A stretch of 64,000 nucleotides of DNA from Streptomyces sp. NRRL S-37 (GCF_000721605.1 NZ_JOIZ01000019.1:1-64000), one strand, 5' to 3'. Shown: positions 8,186 through 17,783, numbered from the stretch's first letter. Numbers and translations are program-made. The notes: generated by a model not told the origin, from the letters alone.

Positions 8186-9001
8186 GTGGCAGGAGTCGCA
8201 CGCCGCCGTCTCGACGCGGAGCTGGTCCGCCGTAAGCTCGCGCGCTCGCGTGAGCACGCCAGCCAGCTGATCGCCGCCGGGCGGGTCAGCGTCGGCAGGA
8301 CGGTCGCGACCAAGCCCGCCACCCAGGTGGAGACCGCCGCCGCGATCGTCGTCACCGAGGACGCGGGCGACCCGGACTACGTCTCGCGCGGCGGCCACAA
8401 GCTGGCCGGCGCCCTCGACGCCTTCGTGCCGCTGGGGCTGGCCGTCGAGGGGCGGCGGGCGCTCGACGCCGGCGCCTCCACCGGTGGCTTCACCGACGTC
8501 CTGCTGCGGGCCGGGGCCGCGCACGTGGTCGCCGTGGACGTCGGATACGGACAACTCGCCTGGAGTCTGCGCAACGATGAACGCGTCACCGTCAAGGACC
8601 GTACGAACGTACGGGAGTTGACGCTCGAGGTCATCGATGGGGAGCCTGTGGATCTTGTCGTGGGGGATCTGTCCTTCATCCCGCTCGGACTGGTGTTGCC
8701 CGCCCTGAAGAGGTGCGTGAAGCCGGACGCCGACCTGGTGATGATGGTGAAGCCGCAGTTCGAGGTGGGCAAGGAGCGGCTGGGCAGCGGCGGAGTCGTC
8801 CGCAGCCCGCAGTTGCGTGCCGAGGCCGTGCGGGGAGTGGCCGCGAAGGCCTGGGAGCTGGGGCTCGGAGCGAAGGGCGTGACGGCGAGTCCGCTGCCCG
8901 GACCCTCCGGGAATGTCGAATACTTCCTGTGGCTGCGGGCCGGGGCTCCGGAACTGGACCCGGCCGACGTTGACCGTGCTGTGGCGGAGGGGCCGCGTTG
9001 A
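8186..9001 (+). CDS. tlyA: TlyA family 16S/23S rRNA 2'-O-methyltransferase (hemolysin A type)
   Basis: This 271-residue protein has an N-terminal S4 RNA-binding domain (ARRRLDAELVRRKLARSREHA, about residues 4-60). An FtsJ-like SAM-dependent methyltransferase domain follows, with DAGASTGGFTDVLL near residue 94 as the SAM-binding motif and the catalytic-core PVDLVVGDLSFIPL. In actinobacteria TlyA methylates 16S C1409 and/or 23S C1920, which affects capreomycin sensitivity. Whether it modifies one or both sites is not visible here. GTG 8186 has GGAG at 8171-8174, about 11 bases upstream, and begins at the S4 domain. The stop overlaps the TTG start of nadK. Confidence 0.92.
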   Translation: MAGVARRRLDAELVRRKLARSREHASQLIAAGRVSVGRTVATKPATQVETAAAIVVTEDAGDPDYVSRGGHKLAGALDAFVPLGLAVEGRRALDAGASTGGFTDVLLRAGAAHVVAVDVGYGQLAWSLRNDERVTVKDRTNVRELTLEVIDGEPVDLVVGDLSFIPLGLVLPALKRCVKPDADLVMMVKPQFEVGKERLGSGGVVRSPQLRAEAVRGVAAKAWELGLGAKGVTASPLPGPSGNVEYFLWLRAGAPELDPADVDRAVAEGPR

Positions 9002-9903
9002 CACAGAACCGAGCTCGTACTGTTTTCCTGCTGGCCCACACAGGGCGGCCCGCGGCCATCCGCAGCGCCGAACTCGTGGTCAAAGGGCTGCTGCGCTCCG
9101 GTCTCGGGGTACGGGTCCTGGAGGACGAGGCCCGCGACCTGCCGCTCCCGGACGACGTGCAGACCGTCAAGGAGGCCACCCCGCAGTGCCTGGACGACTG
9201 CGAGCTGCTGATCGTCCTGGGCGGTGACGGCACGCTGCTGCGCGGCGCCGAGTTCGCCCGCGCCTCCGGGGTGCCCATGCTGGGCGTCAACCTCGGGCGG
9301 GTCGGGTTCCTCGCCGAGGCCGAGCGGGACGACCTGGACAAGGTCGTCGACCGGGTGGTGAGCCGGGCGTACGAGGTCGAGGAGCGGATGACCGTCGACG
9401 TCGTGGTGCACCGCAACGGCGACATCGTGCACACCGACTGGGCGCTGAACGAGGCGGCCGTGCAGAAGGTGTCCGCCGAGCGGATGCTGGAGGTCGTCCT
9501 GGAGATCGACGGGCGGCCGGTCACCGGGTTCGGCTGCGACGGGATCGTGTGCGCCACGCCGACGGGATCGACGGCGTACGCGTTCTCCGCGGGCGGGCCC
9601 GTGGTGTGGCCGGAGGTCGAGGCGCTGCTGATGGTACCGATCTCGGCGCACGCGCTGTTCGCCAAGCCGCTGGTGACCTCGCCGGACTCGGTGCTGGCGG
9701 TGGAGATGCTGCCGCACGTCCCCCCGGGGGTGCTGTGGTGCGACGGGCGGCGGACCGTCGAGCTGCCGGTCGGGGCGCGGGTGGAGGTGCGGCGGGGGGC
9801 CGTGCCGGTGCGGCTGGCCCGGTTGCACCACGCTTCCTTCACCGACCGGTTGGTCGCGAAATTCGCTCTGCCCGTGTCGGGGTGGCGTGGGGCGCCTCAT
9901 TAG
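8998..9903 (+). CDS. nadK: NAD kinase
   Basis: This cytosolic enzyme phosphorylates NAD to NADP with ATP or polyphosphate. The 301 residues carry the family GGDGT motif at residues 75-79, the NLGRVGFLAE segment, the GCDGIVCATPTGSTAYAFSAGGP region that binds NAD, and the PISAHALFAKPLV segment. The start is TTG 8998, which overlaps the stop of tlyA. No better start exists near the conserved N-terminus. It is followed by a 180-bp gap before recN that contains an intergenic repeat. Confidence 0.95.
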   Translation: MTQNRARTVFLLAHTGRPAAIRSAELVVKGLLRSGLGVRVLEDEARDLPLPDDVQTVKEATPQCLDDCELLIVLGGDGTLLRGAEFARASGVPMLGVNLGRVGFLAEAERDDLDKVVDRVVSRAYEVEERMTVDVVVHRNGDIVHTDWALNEAAVQKVSAERMLEVVLEIDGRPVTGFGCDGIVCATPTGSTAYAFSAGGPVVWPEVEALLMVPISAHALFAKPLVTSPDSVLAVEMLPHVPPGVLWCDGRRTVELPVGARVEVRRGAVPVRLARLHHASFTDRLVAKFALPVSGWRGAPH

Positions 9904-9957
9904 CCCTCTCGATGGGGTGGTTTCGGAGTGTCGGCGGGTGCGGGTCGAGTGTGGTTG

Positions 9958-10012
9958 TTCGCGCCCACGCGGCGGAGCCGCATGTCGATACAGCCCCGCG
10001 CCCTGAGGGGGC
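9958..10012. repeat. Degenerate intergenic repeat, copy 1
   Basis: This segment (CGCGCCCACGCGGCGGAGCC and following bases up to the CAGCCCCGCGCCCTGA end) resembles 20696-20745 by eye over about 50 bp. Related GC-rich elements are common between Streptomyces genes. It sits between nadK and recN. The arms around GCGGCGGAGCCGC can form a short hairpin. Confidence 0.6.
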
Positions 10013-10083
10013 GCTTCCACTCGCCTGGGTGACAAGGGCGGGGCGGTCGCACTCCCCGGCTCGGACCTCGTAAGGTCGGGGGC

Positions 10084-11814
10084 GTGCTTGAGGAGATGCG
10101 GATACGGTCGCTCGGGGTCATCGACGACGCTGTTGTCGAGCTGTCGCCCGGCTTCACCGCCGTCACCGGTGAGACGGGTGCGGGCAAGACCATGGTGGTC
10201 ACCAGCCTGGGCCTGCTGCTGGGTGGACGGGCGGATGCGGCCCTGGTGCGGATCGGCGCGAAGAACGCGGTGGTCGAGGGACGGATCGCCGTGCCCGAGG
10301 GCGCCGCGGCCGTCGTACGGGCCGAGGAGGCCGGGGCCGAGCTGGACGACGGGACGCTGCTGGTCAGCCGTACCGTCTCCGCCGAGGGGCGGTCACGGGC
10401 GCACCTGGGCGGGCGGAGCGTGCCCGTGGGGCTGCTCGCCGAGCTCGCCGACGAGCTGGTGGCCGTGCACGGGCAGACCGACCAGCAGGGGCTGCTGAAG
10501 CTGTCCCGGCAGCGGCAGGCGCTCGACCGGTACGCCGGATACGCGGTCGCCGTGCCGCTCGGCAAGTACGGCGAGGCGTACAAGCGGCTGCGGGCCGTGA
10601 CCACGGAGCTGGAGCAGATCACCACGCGCGCGCGTGAGCGGGCCCAGGAGGCCGACCTGCTGCGCTTCGGGCTGGAGGAGATCGCCGCCGTGGAGCCCCG
10701 CGCGGGCGAGGACGTGGAGCTGGCGGAGGAGGCCGAGCGGCTCGGGCACGCCGAGGCGCTGGCGTCCGCCGCGGCCCTCGCGCACGCCGCGCTCGCGGGT
10801 GATCCGGAGGACCCCGAGGGCGTGGACGCCGGGACGCTCGTCGCGGGCGCCCAGCGGGCGCTGGAGGCCGTACGGGCGCACGATCCGGCGCTGGCCGCGC
10901 TGACCGACCGGATCGGGGAGGTCGGCATCCTGCTGCGGGACGTGGCCGGGGAGCTGGCGGGGTACGCCGACGACCTGGACGCCGATCCGCTGCGGCTGGC
11001 GGCGGTGGAGGAGCGGCGGGCCGCGCTCACCGCGCTGACCCGGAAGTACGGCGAGGACATCGCGTCGGTGCTGGCGTGGGCCGAGCAGAGCGCCGCGCGG
11101 CTGACCGAGCTGGACGGCGACGACGAGCGGATCGGGGAGCTGACCGCCGAGCGGGACGCGCTCCGCGCGGAGCTGGGCGCCCTGGCGCAGGAGCTGACGG
11201 ACGCGCGGACGGAGGCGGCGCAGCGGTTCGCGTCGGCGGTCACCGCCGAGCTGGCCTCGCTGGCCATGCCGCACGCGCGCGTGTCGTTCGACATCCGGCA
11301 GACCGAGGACCCGGAGGGCGTCGAGGTGGACGGGCGCACGGTGGCCTACGGGCCGTCGGGCGTGGACGAGGTGGAGCTGCTGCTCGCCCCGCACCCCGGA
11401 GCGCCGCCCCGGCCCATCGCCAAGGGCGCGTCGGGCGGTGAGCTGTCGCGCGTGATGCTGGCCGTGGAGGTGGTGTTCGCGGGCACGGACCCCGTGCCGA
11501 CGTACCTCTTCGACGAGGTCGACGCCGGTGTCGGCGGCAAGGCGGCGGTCGAGATCGGCCGGCGGCTCGCGAAGCTGGCGAAGACCGCGCAGGTCGTGGT
11601 CGTCACGCACCTGCCGCAGGTGGCCGCGTTCGCCGACCGGCAACTGCTGGTGGAGAAGACCAACGACGGCTCGGTCACCCGGTCCGGCGTGAAGGTGCTC
11701 GAAGGCGAGGACCGCATCCGCGAACTCTCCCGCATGCTCGCCGGCCAGGAGGACTCCGAAACGGCCCGGGCCCACGCGGAGGAGCTGCTGGCGACGGCCC
11801 GGGCGGACGTGTAG
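10084..11814 (+). CDS. recN: DNA repair protein RecN
   Basis: An SMC-like ATPase of double-strand-break repair, 576 residues. Walker A is GETGAGKT at residues 29-36. A long helical coiled-coil region covers about residues 150-360. The C-terminal ABC half contains SGGELSRVMLAVE (signature) and PTYLFDEVDAGVGG (Walker B), then VVTHLPQVAAFAD. Start GTG 10084 has AAGG eight bases upstream; ATG 10096 is an alternative. It follows nadK, the usual actinobacterial tlyA-nadK-recN order. Confidence 0.95.
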   Translation: MLEEMRIRSLGVIDDAVVELSPGFTAVTGETGAGKTMVVTSLGLLLGGRADAALVRIGAKNAVVEGRIAVPEGAAAVVRAEEAGAELDDGTLLVSRTVSAEGRSRAHLGGRSVPVGLLAELADELVAVHGQTDQQGLLKLSRQRQALDRYAGYAVAVPLGKYGEAYKRLRAVTTELEQITTRARERAQEADLLRFGLEEIAAVEPRAGEDVELAEEAERLGHAEALASAAALAHAALAGDPEDPEGVDAGTLVAGAQRALEAVRAHDPALAALTDRIGEVGILLRDVAGELAGYADDLDADPLRLAAVEERRAALTALTRKYGEDIASVLAWAEQSAARLTELDGDDERIGELTAERDALRAELGALAQELTDARTEAAQRFASAVTAELASLAMPHARVSFDIRQTEDPEGVEVDGRTVAYGPSGVDEVELLLAPHPGAPPRPIAKGASGGELSRVMLAVEVVFAGTDPVPTYLFDEVDAGVGGKAAVEIGRRLAKLAKTAQVVVVTHLPQVAAFADRQLLVEKTNDGSVTRSGVKVLEGEDRIRELSRMLAGQEDSETARAHAEELLATARADV

Positions 11815-12002
11815 CCGGAGGAGGGTGAGGCTCCGTCACTCGTGTGGGTGACATGTTGTTCCGCGCGGACCCGGGCCCGTGACGTCGGCGTTGCCGGAAC
11901 GGCCGTACGGCCTGGCATCCTTGACGGAGCAGGGCGAGGACATCGCCCGATCCTTCCGTACGTTCTTCGGGACCGCACGAACCGAACCAGGAGCCCGGCC
12001 AC

Positions 12003-13121
12003 GTGACCCCCGTGAGCAGCCACTCACCGCTGCGCACCGTGCAGGTGCTGGGCGGTGGCAACGCCGCCGGCGGCGCCCATGTGCGCTCGCTGGCCGCGGG
12101 GCTCGTCGCGAGGGGCGTGCGGGTCACGGTGTGCGCCCCCGTCGAGGCGGATCACACCTACGACTTCACCGGCGTCGGCGCCGACCACGTGCACGTGCCG
12201 CGCAGCAGCGACCCGGGGTCGGTGGCCGCGCTCCGGGCCGCCTGCACGGGCGCCGACCTGGTCCACGCGCACGGGCTGCACGCCTCCTTCCGCACCGTGC
12301 TCGCCCTGAGCGGACGGCGCACCCCGCTCGTCGTCACCTGGCACGACCGGGCGCACGCCGACGGCCCGCGCGCCCACTTCCTGCGCGTACTGGAGCGGCG
12401 GGTCGTCAAGGCGGCCACCGTGGTGCTCGGGACGACCTCCGCCCTCGTCGACCGGGCGCGCCGCGCGGGCGCGCGGGACGCCCGGCTGGCCGCCGTGTCC
12501 CTCCCCGGGCCCCGCTCCTCCCCGATGCCGGACGACCCCGACCGGCTGCGGCCCAAGATCCGGGCCGAACTCGGCGCCGTCGGCCGCCCGTTGCTCATCG
12601 CCGTCGGCTCCCTCGAACGGCACCGGGGCTACGACGTCCTGCTGGACGCCGCACACGCGTGGCGGCGCCTCGACCCGGTACCGCTGGTGGTGCTCGCCGG
12701 GGAGGGGCCGCTGCGCGGCGAACTCCAGCGCCGGATCGAGAAGGAGGAACTGCCGGTCCGGCTCATCGGCCGGCGCGACGACATCACCGATCTGCTGGCC
12801 GCCGCCGACATCGCCCTGCTGCCGAGCCGTTGGGAGTCGCGTTCCCCGCTCGCCCAGGAGGCCCTCCACGCGCGCGTGCCGCTCGTCGCGACCGAGGTGG
12901 GCGGCATCCCCGAACTCGTCGGAGACGCCGCCGAACTCGTCCCGTACGGCAACGCGCGGGCGCTCGCGGACGCCGTCGTACGGCTGCTGGACGATCCCGA
13001 CCGCCGGGAACTGCTCAGGGAACGCGGGGTGCGGCAGGCCGCCACCTGGCCGACCGAGGACGAGACGGTCGCCCAAGTGCTGAGCGTGTACGACGAGTTG
13101 ACACAGATCAGACCGCTCTGA
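12003..13121 (+). CDS. Family 4 glycosyltransferase
   Basis: A GT-B fold glycosyltransferase of 372 residues, predicted to use a nucleotide sugar as donor. The N-terminal half has a glycine-rich loop (GGGNAAGGAHVRSLAAGL) and a HAHGLHASFRT segment. The C-terminal half has LIAVGSLERHRGYDVLLDA and the retaining-GT4 EX7E motif in ESRSPLAQE, followed by VATEVGGIPELVGD. No transmembrane segment is visible. AGGAG precedes GTG 12003 by about nine bases; GTG 12012 is also possible. The gene follows recN by 188 bp. The acceptor is unknown. Confidence 0.87.
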   Translation: MTPVSSHSPLRTVQVLGGGNAAGGAHVRSLAAGLVARGVRVTVCAPVEADHTYDFTGVGADHVHVPRSSDPGSVAALRAACTGADLVHAHGLHASFRTVLALSGRRTPLVVTWHDRAHADGPRAHFLRVLERRVVKAATVVLGTTSALVDRARRAGARDARLAAVSLPGPRSSPMPDDPDRLRPKIRAELGAVGRPLLIAVGSLERHRGYDVLLDAAHAWRRLDPVPLVVLAGEGPLRGELQRRIEKEELPVRLIGRRDDITDLLAAADIALLPSRWESRSPLAQEALHARVPLVATEVGGIPELVGDAAELVPYGNARALADAVVRLLDDPDRRELLRERGVRQAATWPTEDETVAQVLSVYDELTQIRPL

Positions 13122-13130
13122 GACGGCGGC

Positions 13131-13233
13131 CTCCGGGTTCGGGGCGGGTGTCGTCGGGGGCGTAGGGCCAGGGCCGGGGCCGGGGGTGTGTGCGGGGTGT
13201 CGGGGTGGTGGCCGGCAGTTCGCCGATGCGGGC
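13131..13233. repeat. Decayed duplicate of the pucR 3' end
   Basis: These bases align with 13251-13354 with one gap and roughly 80 percent identity by eye. The second segment is the last 30 or so codons of the PucR-type gene plus its stop. The duplicate lies between the glycosyltransferase stop and the pucR stop, has diverged and is not translated as part of a gene. Confidence 0.7.
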
Positions 13234-13258
13234 CGTTCCGGGGTGGCGGTTCCCGGGT

Positions 13259-14890
13259 TCAGGGCACGTGGCGTCGGGCGCGGAGGGCCAGGCCCAGGGT
13301 CAGGACCGTGTGCGGGTCGTCGAGGTCGGTGGCCAGCAACTCGCCGATGCGGGCGAGCCTGTTGTAGAGCGTCTGCCGGTTCAGATGGAGTTCGCGGGCC
13401 GTCTCCGCCTTGCGTCCGGCGTGCGCCAGGTAGGTCTCCAGGGTGGGCAGCAGCGGCGGCTTGGAACGGCGGTCGTGGTCCAGCACCGGACCGATCGCGC
13501 GGTCCACGAAGTCCGCCAGGTCCGGGTGGTCGCGCAGCCGCCACAGCAGCAGGTCGATGTCCAGCCGCCGGGCGTCGTACCAGGGGCGGTCCGGCAGCCC
13601 CTGCGCCGCCGTCGCCGTCTCCGCCGCGTGCCGCAGCCCCGTGGACGCCGCCGCCCAGCCGCCGGCCGGCCCGACCACCACGACGGGCGGCCGGCCCCCG
13701 GGCCGCAGCATCCCCGCCCGCTCCACGCCCGCCCGCAGCGCCGCCGCCACCCGGTCCGCGACCGCCGGCCGTTCGGCCTCCGCGCGCAGGCCCAGCAGCA
13801 GCGGCACCCGCCCCTCCACCGGCCGCACGCCCAGCAGGACGGGCACCCCCAGCGAGGCCAGTTCCTCGCCCACCGCGCGGGACAGCACCGCCCAGCCGCC
13901 ACCCTGCGGGGACAGCGCGTCGCCGAGCCGCATCACCACCGGCAGCAGCGGTCCGGTCCCCGGCCTGAAGCCCAGCACGCGCGCCTGCGCGGGCGCGTCC
14001 GCCGCGCCGACCCGGCCCTCGGCGAGGTCGGTGAGGAAGTCCCCGCGCCCCCGCGCCGCCAGCTCCTCCTCCTGACGCGCCTGCATCAGCACCACGGCGA
14101 GCAGGCCGGCCGCCCGCTCGGCCGCCATGCGGTGGACCGGTTCCGGCGCGCTGCGCACCGGAAGCAGCACCAGCCGCGCCCGTACGCCGCCGCTGCCGGG
14201 GCCGCCGCCGGGCACGTCCACGAGTGCCGAACCGGCCGGCGGGTCGTCCCGGTGCCGGTCGCGCAGCCCCTCCCACACCTGGAGCGGGTCCGCGCCCTCG
14301 GGTCCCTCGCCGGCCGCGTACAGCAGCCGTCCGTCGGCCGCCTCCAGGAACACCGGGTTGCCGGTGAACCCGGCGAGGATCTCCAGTACCCGCGGGACCC
14401 CGCCGCCGCCCAGCAGCGCTCCGGTGCACCGGCGGTGCACCTCCTCCGCGCGTCGCAGCAGCGCGTAGTGCCCGTTGACGATCTCGGTGTGGATCTCCTC
14501 GGTGACCGTCACGAACGGCACCTCGCGGTGCAGCTGGACCAGGGGCAGCCCCGCCGACCTGGCCGCGTCGACGAGGGCGGCGGGCAGCCGGGGGAAGCGC
14601 GGGCCCAGCTCGACGACGAGGGCCGCGATGCCCCGCTCGGCCAGTGTGCGCACGAACGTCCGCTGGTCGGCGGGGCGGGTGCCGAGTCCGTACCCGGTGG
14701 TCAGCAGCAGCTCGCCGCCCTTGAGCAGCGAGGCGACGTGGGGCACCTCACCGGCGTGCACCCAGCGCACCGTGCGCCCCAGCCGGTCGGCGCCCGCCAC
14801 GACCTCCGGCAGCCCGCCGCGCAGCCCGGGCAGCTCCAGCGCCCGCCGCACGGTGATCCCGGCGCCCCGGGTGTCGTATCCGCTCTCCAT
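13259..14890 (-). CDS. PucR family transcriptional regulator
   Basis: A 543-residue regulator. The N-terminal PucR domain (about residues 12-140) contains TVRWVHAGEVPHVASLLKGGELLL. A central GGDEF-like/CdaR region follows, and a C-terminal helix-turn-helix (about residues 475-525) holds TYLAHAGRKAETARELHLNRQTLYNRL. The family controls purine, carbohydrate or amino-acid genes. Its target is not evident, but it diverges from the F420-type oxidoreductase by 68 bp and may control it. A decayed copy of its 3' end lies directly downstream. Confidence 0.9.
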   Translation of the reverse strand: MESGYDTRGAGITVRRALELPGLRGGLPEVVAGADRLGRTVRWVHAGEVPHVASLLKGGELLLTTGYGLGTRPADQRTFVRTLAERGIAALVVELGPRFPRLPAALVDAARSAGLPLVQLHREVPFVTVTEEIHTEIVNGHYALLRRAEEVHRRCTGALLGGGGVPRVLEILAGFTGNPVFLEAADGRLLYAAGEGPEGADPLQVWEGLRDRHRDDPPAGSALVDVPGGGPGSGGVRARLVLLPVRSAPEPVHRMAAERAAGLLAVVLMQARQEEELAARGRGDFLTDLAEGRVGAADAPAQARVLGFRPGTGPLLPVVMRLGDALSPQGGGWAVLSRAVGEELASLGVPVLLGVRPVEGRVPLLLGLRAEAERPAVADRVAAALRAGVERAGMLRPGGRPPVVVVGPAGGWAAASTGLRHAAETATAAQGLPDRPWYDARRLDIDLLLWRLRDHPDLADFVDRAIGPVLDHDRRSKPPLLPTLETYLAHAGRKAETARELHLNRQTLYNRLARIGELLATDLDDPHTVLTLGLALRARRHVP

Positions 14891-14958
14891 ACGGGGACGC
14901 TACCTGCGCGGATGTCGCCCGGACAGCCGGGGTTCGCATGACGTCGAAGGGGTAGTGC

Positions 14959-15921
14959 GTGACCATGGAGATCAGTGTGGTCGCCGCGGCGCGTGAGGAC
15001 GACAGGCCCGTCGACGAGTCGTTGCGGGTGGCGGCGCTCGCCGACCGGCTCGGATACGGCGAGGTGTGGCTCGGCGAGGGGCCGACCTGGGACGCGTTCG
15101 TGCTGGCCACGGCGGTCGGGCGGGCCACCGGCAGGGTCGCCCTGACCGCCGGTCCGATGGCGGTGTCGGTGCGCGACGCGTACAGCCTCGCGCGGGGCGC
15201 CGCCTCGACGGCGGCGGTCACCGGGCGCCCGGTGGGGGTGGCGCTGGGCACGTCCAGCAAGCGGGTCGTCGAGGGCGTGCACGACCGGCCCCGGGTCCGC
15301 CCCGCGGCCGTGCTGGAGGAGACGGCCGCCGCCCTGCGGGTGCTGCTGCACGGGAAGCCCGGCGAGCCGGTCGTGCCCGGCAGCGGGTTCCGGCGCCGGC
15401 AGCAGCCGCCCGGCGGCCCGCTCACGGTGGCCGGGTTCGGCGACCGGGCGATCGCCGCGGCCGCCGCGCACGCCGACCGGATGCTCCTCGACGTGGTCTC
15501 CCCGGAACAGGTCCGCGTCCTGCGTGCCAAGATGCTCGACGCGGCCGAGCGGGCCGGCCGCACCCCGCCGAGGCTGGCCGCCTGGGTGCCCGCCGCCGTC
15601 GACCCCGACCCCGCCTCGCTCACCCAGATCCTGCGCAGCGTCGTCGGCTACCTCACCGTGCCCGGCTACCGCGAGATGTTCGCGGCGGCGGGCTTCGGCG
15701 AGGCCGTCGACCTGGCCCGTACGGGTGCCGACGCCGACACGCTGCTCCGGGCCCTGCCGGTCGAGGCCGCGGCCACGGTCGGCCTGATCGGCACCCCCGG
15801 CACCGTACGGGCCCGCATGGACGCCTACGCGGCGGCGGGGCTGGACGAGATCGCCCTGGTCCCGGCCACGGCGGGCGACCCCGACGGGGAACGCACCCTG
15901 ACGGCGCTCGCGCCGGGCTAG
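14959..15921 (+). CDS. LLM class F420-dependent oxidoreductase
   Basis: A luciferase-like monooxygenase-fold protein of 320 residues of the group that uses coenzyme F420. It begins with the strand MEISVVAA and has LADRLGYGEVWLGEG (about residues 25-40) and ATGRVALTAGPMAVSVRD. Near the C-terminus is GTPGTVRARMDAYAAAGLDEIALVP, typical of LLM proteins. The substrate is unknown. GTG 14959 or ATG 14965 may be the start. It is divergent from the PucR gene and convergent with GH15. Confidence 0.88.
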   Translation: MTMEISVVAAAREDDRPVDESLRVAALADRLGYGEVWLGEGPTWDAFVLATAVGRATGRVALTAGPMAVSVRDAYSLARGAASTAAVTGRPVGVALGTSSKRVVEGVHDRPRVRPAAVLEETAAALRVLLHGKPGEPVVPGSGFRRRQQPPGGPLTVAGFGDRAIAAAAAHADRMLLDVVSPEQVRVLRAKMLDAAERAGRTPPRLAAWVPAAVDPDPASLTQILRSVVGYLTVPGYREMFAAAGFGEAVDLARTGADADTLLRALPVEAAATVGLIGTPGTVRARMDAYAAAGLDEIALVPATAGDPDGERTLTALAPG

Positions 15922-15928
15922 GGGGTGC

Positions 15929-15963
15929 CGCCCGGGCCGGCGGCCGTCACCGCCGCCGGGCGT
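15929..15963. terminator. GC-rich hairpin between convergent genes
   Basis: The arms CGCCCGG and GGCGG on the left pair with CCGCC and CCGGGCG on the right, with a small bulge and a CCGTCA loop. The hairpin lies in the 60-bp gap between the convergent LLM and GH15 genes. Confidence 0.55.
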
Positions 15964-15980
15964 TCCGGGACGCGTGGGCC

Positions 15981-17783
15981 TCAGCCCCCGTACGCCCCCG
16001 AGGCCGTCAGCCGCAGGGCCGTGTCGATGAGGGGGACGTGGCTGAAGGCCTGCGGGAAGTTGCCGACCTGGCGCTGCAGGCGCGGGTCCCACTCCTCCGC
16101 CAGCAGGCCGAGGTCGTTGCGCAGGGAGAGCAGCTTCTCGAAGAGCTTCCGCGCCTCGTCCACCCGGCCGATCATCGCCAGGTCGTCCGCCATCCAGAAC
16201 GAGCAGGCGAGGAACGCGCCCTCGTCGCCCGGCAGGCCGTCGACGCCCTCGTCCTCGCCCTCCGTCGGGTAGCGCAGGATGAAGCCGTCGGAGGTGGACA
16301 GCTCGCGCTGGATCGCCTCGACGGTGCCGATCACGCGCTTGTCGTCCGGCGGCAGGAAGCCCACCTGCGGGATCAGCAGCAGGGAGGCGTCCAGCACCTT
16401 CGAGCCGTAGGACTGCGTGAAGGTGTTGCGCTCCTTGTCGTAGCCCTTCTCGCACACGTCCCGGTGGATGTCGTCGCGCAGTTGCTTCCACTGCTCCAGC
16501 GGGCCGTCGGCGTCGCCGGACTCGATCAGCTTGATGGTGCGGTCGACGGCGACCCAGGCCATCACCTTGGAGTGCACGAAGTGGCGGCGCGGGCCGCGCA
16601 CCTCCCAGATGCCCTCGTCCGGCTCCTGCCAGTGCTTCTCCAGGTAGCGGATCAGCTTGAGCTGGAGCAGCGAGGCGTAGTCGTTGCGGGCCAGACCCGT
16701 CATGTGGGCCAGGTGCAGGGCCTCGGTGACCTCGCCGTACACATCGAGCTGGAGCTGGTGCGCGGCACCGTTGCCCACCCGGACCGGGGCCGAGTTCTCG
16801 TAGCCGGGCAGCCAGTCCAGCTCCGCCTCGCCGAGCTCGCGCTCACCGGCGATGCCGTACATGATCTGCAGGTTCTCCGGGTCGCCCGCCACCGCGCGGA
16901 GCAGCCACTCGCGCCAGGCGCGGGCCTCCTCGCGGTAGCCGGTGCGCAGCAGCGACGACAGGGTGATCGCCGCGTCCCGCAGCCAGGTGTAGCGGTAGTC
17001 CCAGTTGCGGACGCCGCCGATGTCCTCCGGCAGGGAGGTGGTGGGCGCGGCCACGATGCCGCCGGTCGGGGCGTACGTCAGGGCCTTGAGCGTGATCAGG
17101 GAGCGGATCACGGCCTCGCGGTAGGGGCCGTGGTACGTACAGTGCTCCACCCACTCGCGCCAGAACTCCTCGGTCGCCTCCAGCGACTGCTCCGGCTCCG
17201 GCAGCGGCGGCGGCTGCTTGTGCGAGGGCTCCCAGGAGATGGTGAACGCGATCCGCTCGCCCGGCGCGACCGTGAAGTCCGCGTACGTGGTCAGGGACTC
17301 GCCGTAGGTCGGCGCGGAGGTGTCGAACCACACGGAGTCCGGGCCCGCGACGGCGACCGTGCGTCCCTCGTGCCGGTGCACCCACGGGACGATCCTGCCG
17401 TAGGAGAACCGCATCCGCAGCGCCGAGCGCATGGGGACCCGGCCCGAGACGCCCTCCACGATCCGGATGAGCTGCGGGGCGCCGTCGCGCGGGGGCATGA
17501 AGTCCGTCACCCGGACCGTGCCGCGCGGGGTGTCCCACTCGGACTCCAGGATCAGCGAGTCGCCGCGGTAGCCGCGCCGGGTCGCCGCGGGCGGCTCGGC
17601 GTCGTCGGCGTGCGCGGGACCCAGCCGCCAGAAGCCGTGCTCCTCGGTGCCCAGCAGACCGGCGAAGATGGCGTGGGAGTCGAAACGGGGCAGGCACAGC
17701 CAGTCCACCGTGCCGTCCCGGCAGACCAGCGCGGCGGTCTGCATGTCTCCGATGAGTGCGTAGTCTTCGATGCGCCCGGCCAC
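15981..17783 (-). CDS. Glycoside hydrolase family 15 protein (trehalase/glucoamylase-like)
   Basis: This 600-residue protein has the actinobacterial GH15 layout. The N-terminal beta-sandwich starts at IEDYALIGDMQTAALV, followed by an (alpha/alpha)6 barrel with GGVRNWDYRYTWLRDAA (substrate-pocket motif near residue 265) and GLLAEEWDPRLQRQVGNFPQAFSH near the end, which carries the catalytic acid region. No signal peptide is visible, so it is probably cytosolic. Mycobacterial relatives are trehalases, so trehalose or an alpha-glucan is the likely substrate. GTG 17783 is chosen: GGAG lies six bases upstream and homology starts there, although the frame is open to ATG 17819. Confidence 0.9.
   Translation of the reverse strand: MAGRIEDYALIGDMQTAALVCRDGTVDWLCLPRFDSHAIFAGLLGTEEHGFWRLGPAHADDAEPPAATRRGYRGDSLILESEWDTPRGTVRVTDFMPPRDGAPQLIRIVEGVSGRVPMRSALRMRFSYGRIVPWVHRHEGRTVAVAGPDSVWFDTSAPTYGESLTTYADFTVAPGERIAFTISWEPSHKQPPPLPEPEQSLEATEEFWREWVEHCTYHGPYREAVIRSLITLKALTYAPTGGIVAAPTTSLPEDIGGVRNWDYRYTWLRDAAITLSSLLRTGYREEARAWREWLLRAVAGDPENLQIMYGIAGERELGEAELDWLPGYENSAPVRVGNGAAHQLQLDVYGEVTEALHLAHMTGLARNDYASLLQLKLIRYLEKHWQEPDEGIWEVRGPRRHFVHSKVMAWVAVDRTIKLIESGDADGPLEQWKQLRDDIHRDVCEKGYDKERNTFTQSYGSKVLDASLLLIPQVGFLPPDDKRVIGTVEAIQRELSTSDGFILRYPTEGEDEGVDGLPGDEGAFLACSFWMADDLAMIGRVDEARKLFEKLLSLRNDLGLLAEEWDPRLQRQVGNFPQAFSHVPLIDTALRLTASGAYGG

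Noticed and set aside
12024..14429. A long open minus-strand frame across the glycosyltransferase and PucR genes
   Set aside because: It is a GC-driven shadow: its composition is repetitive Gly/Ala/Arg and it covers two genes with clear domains in other frames.
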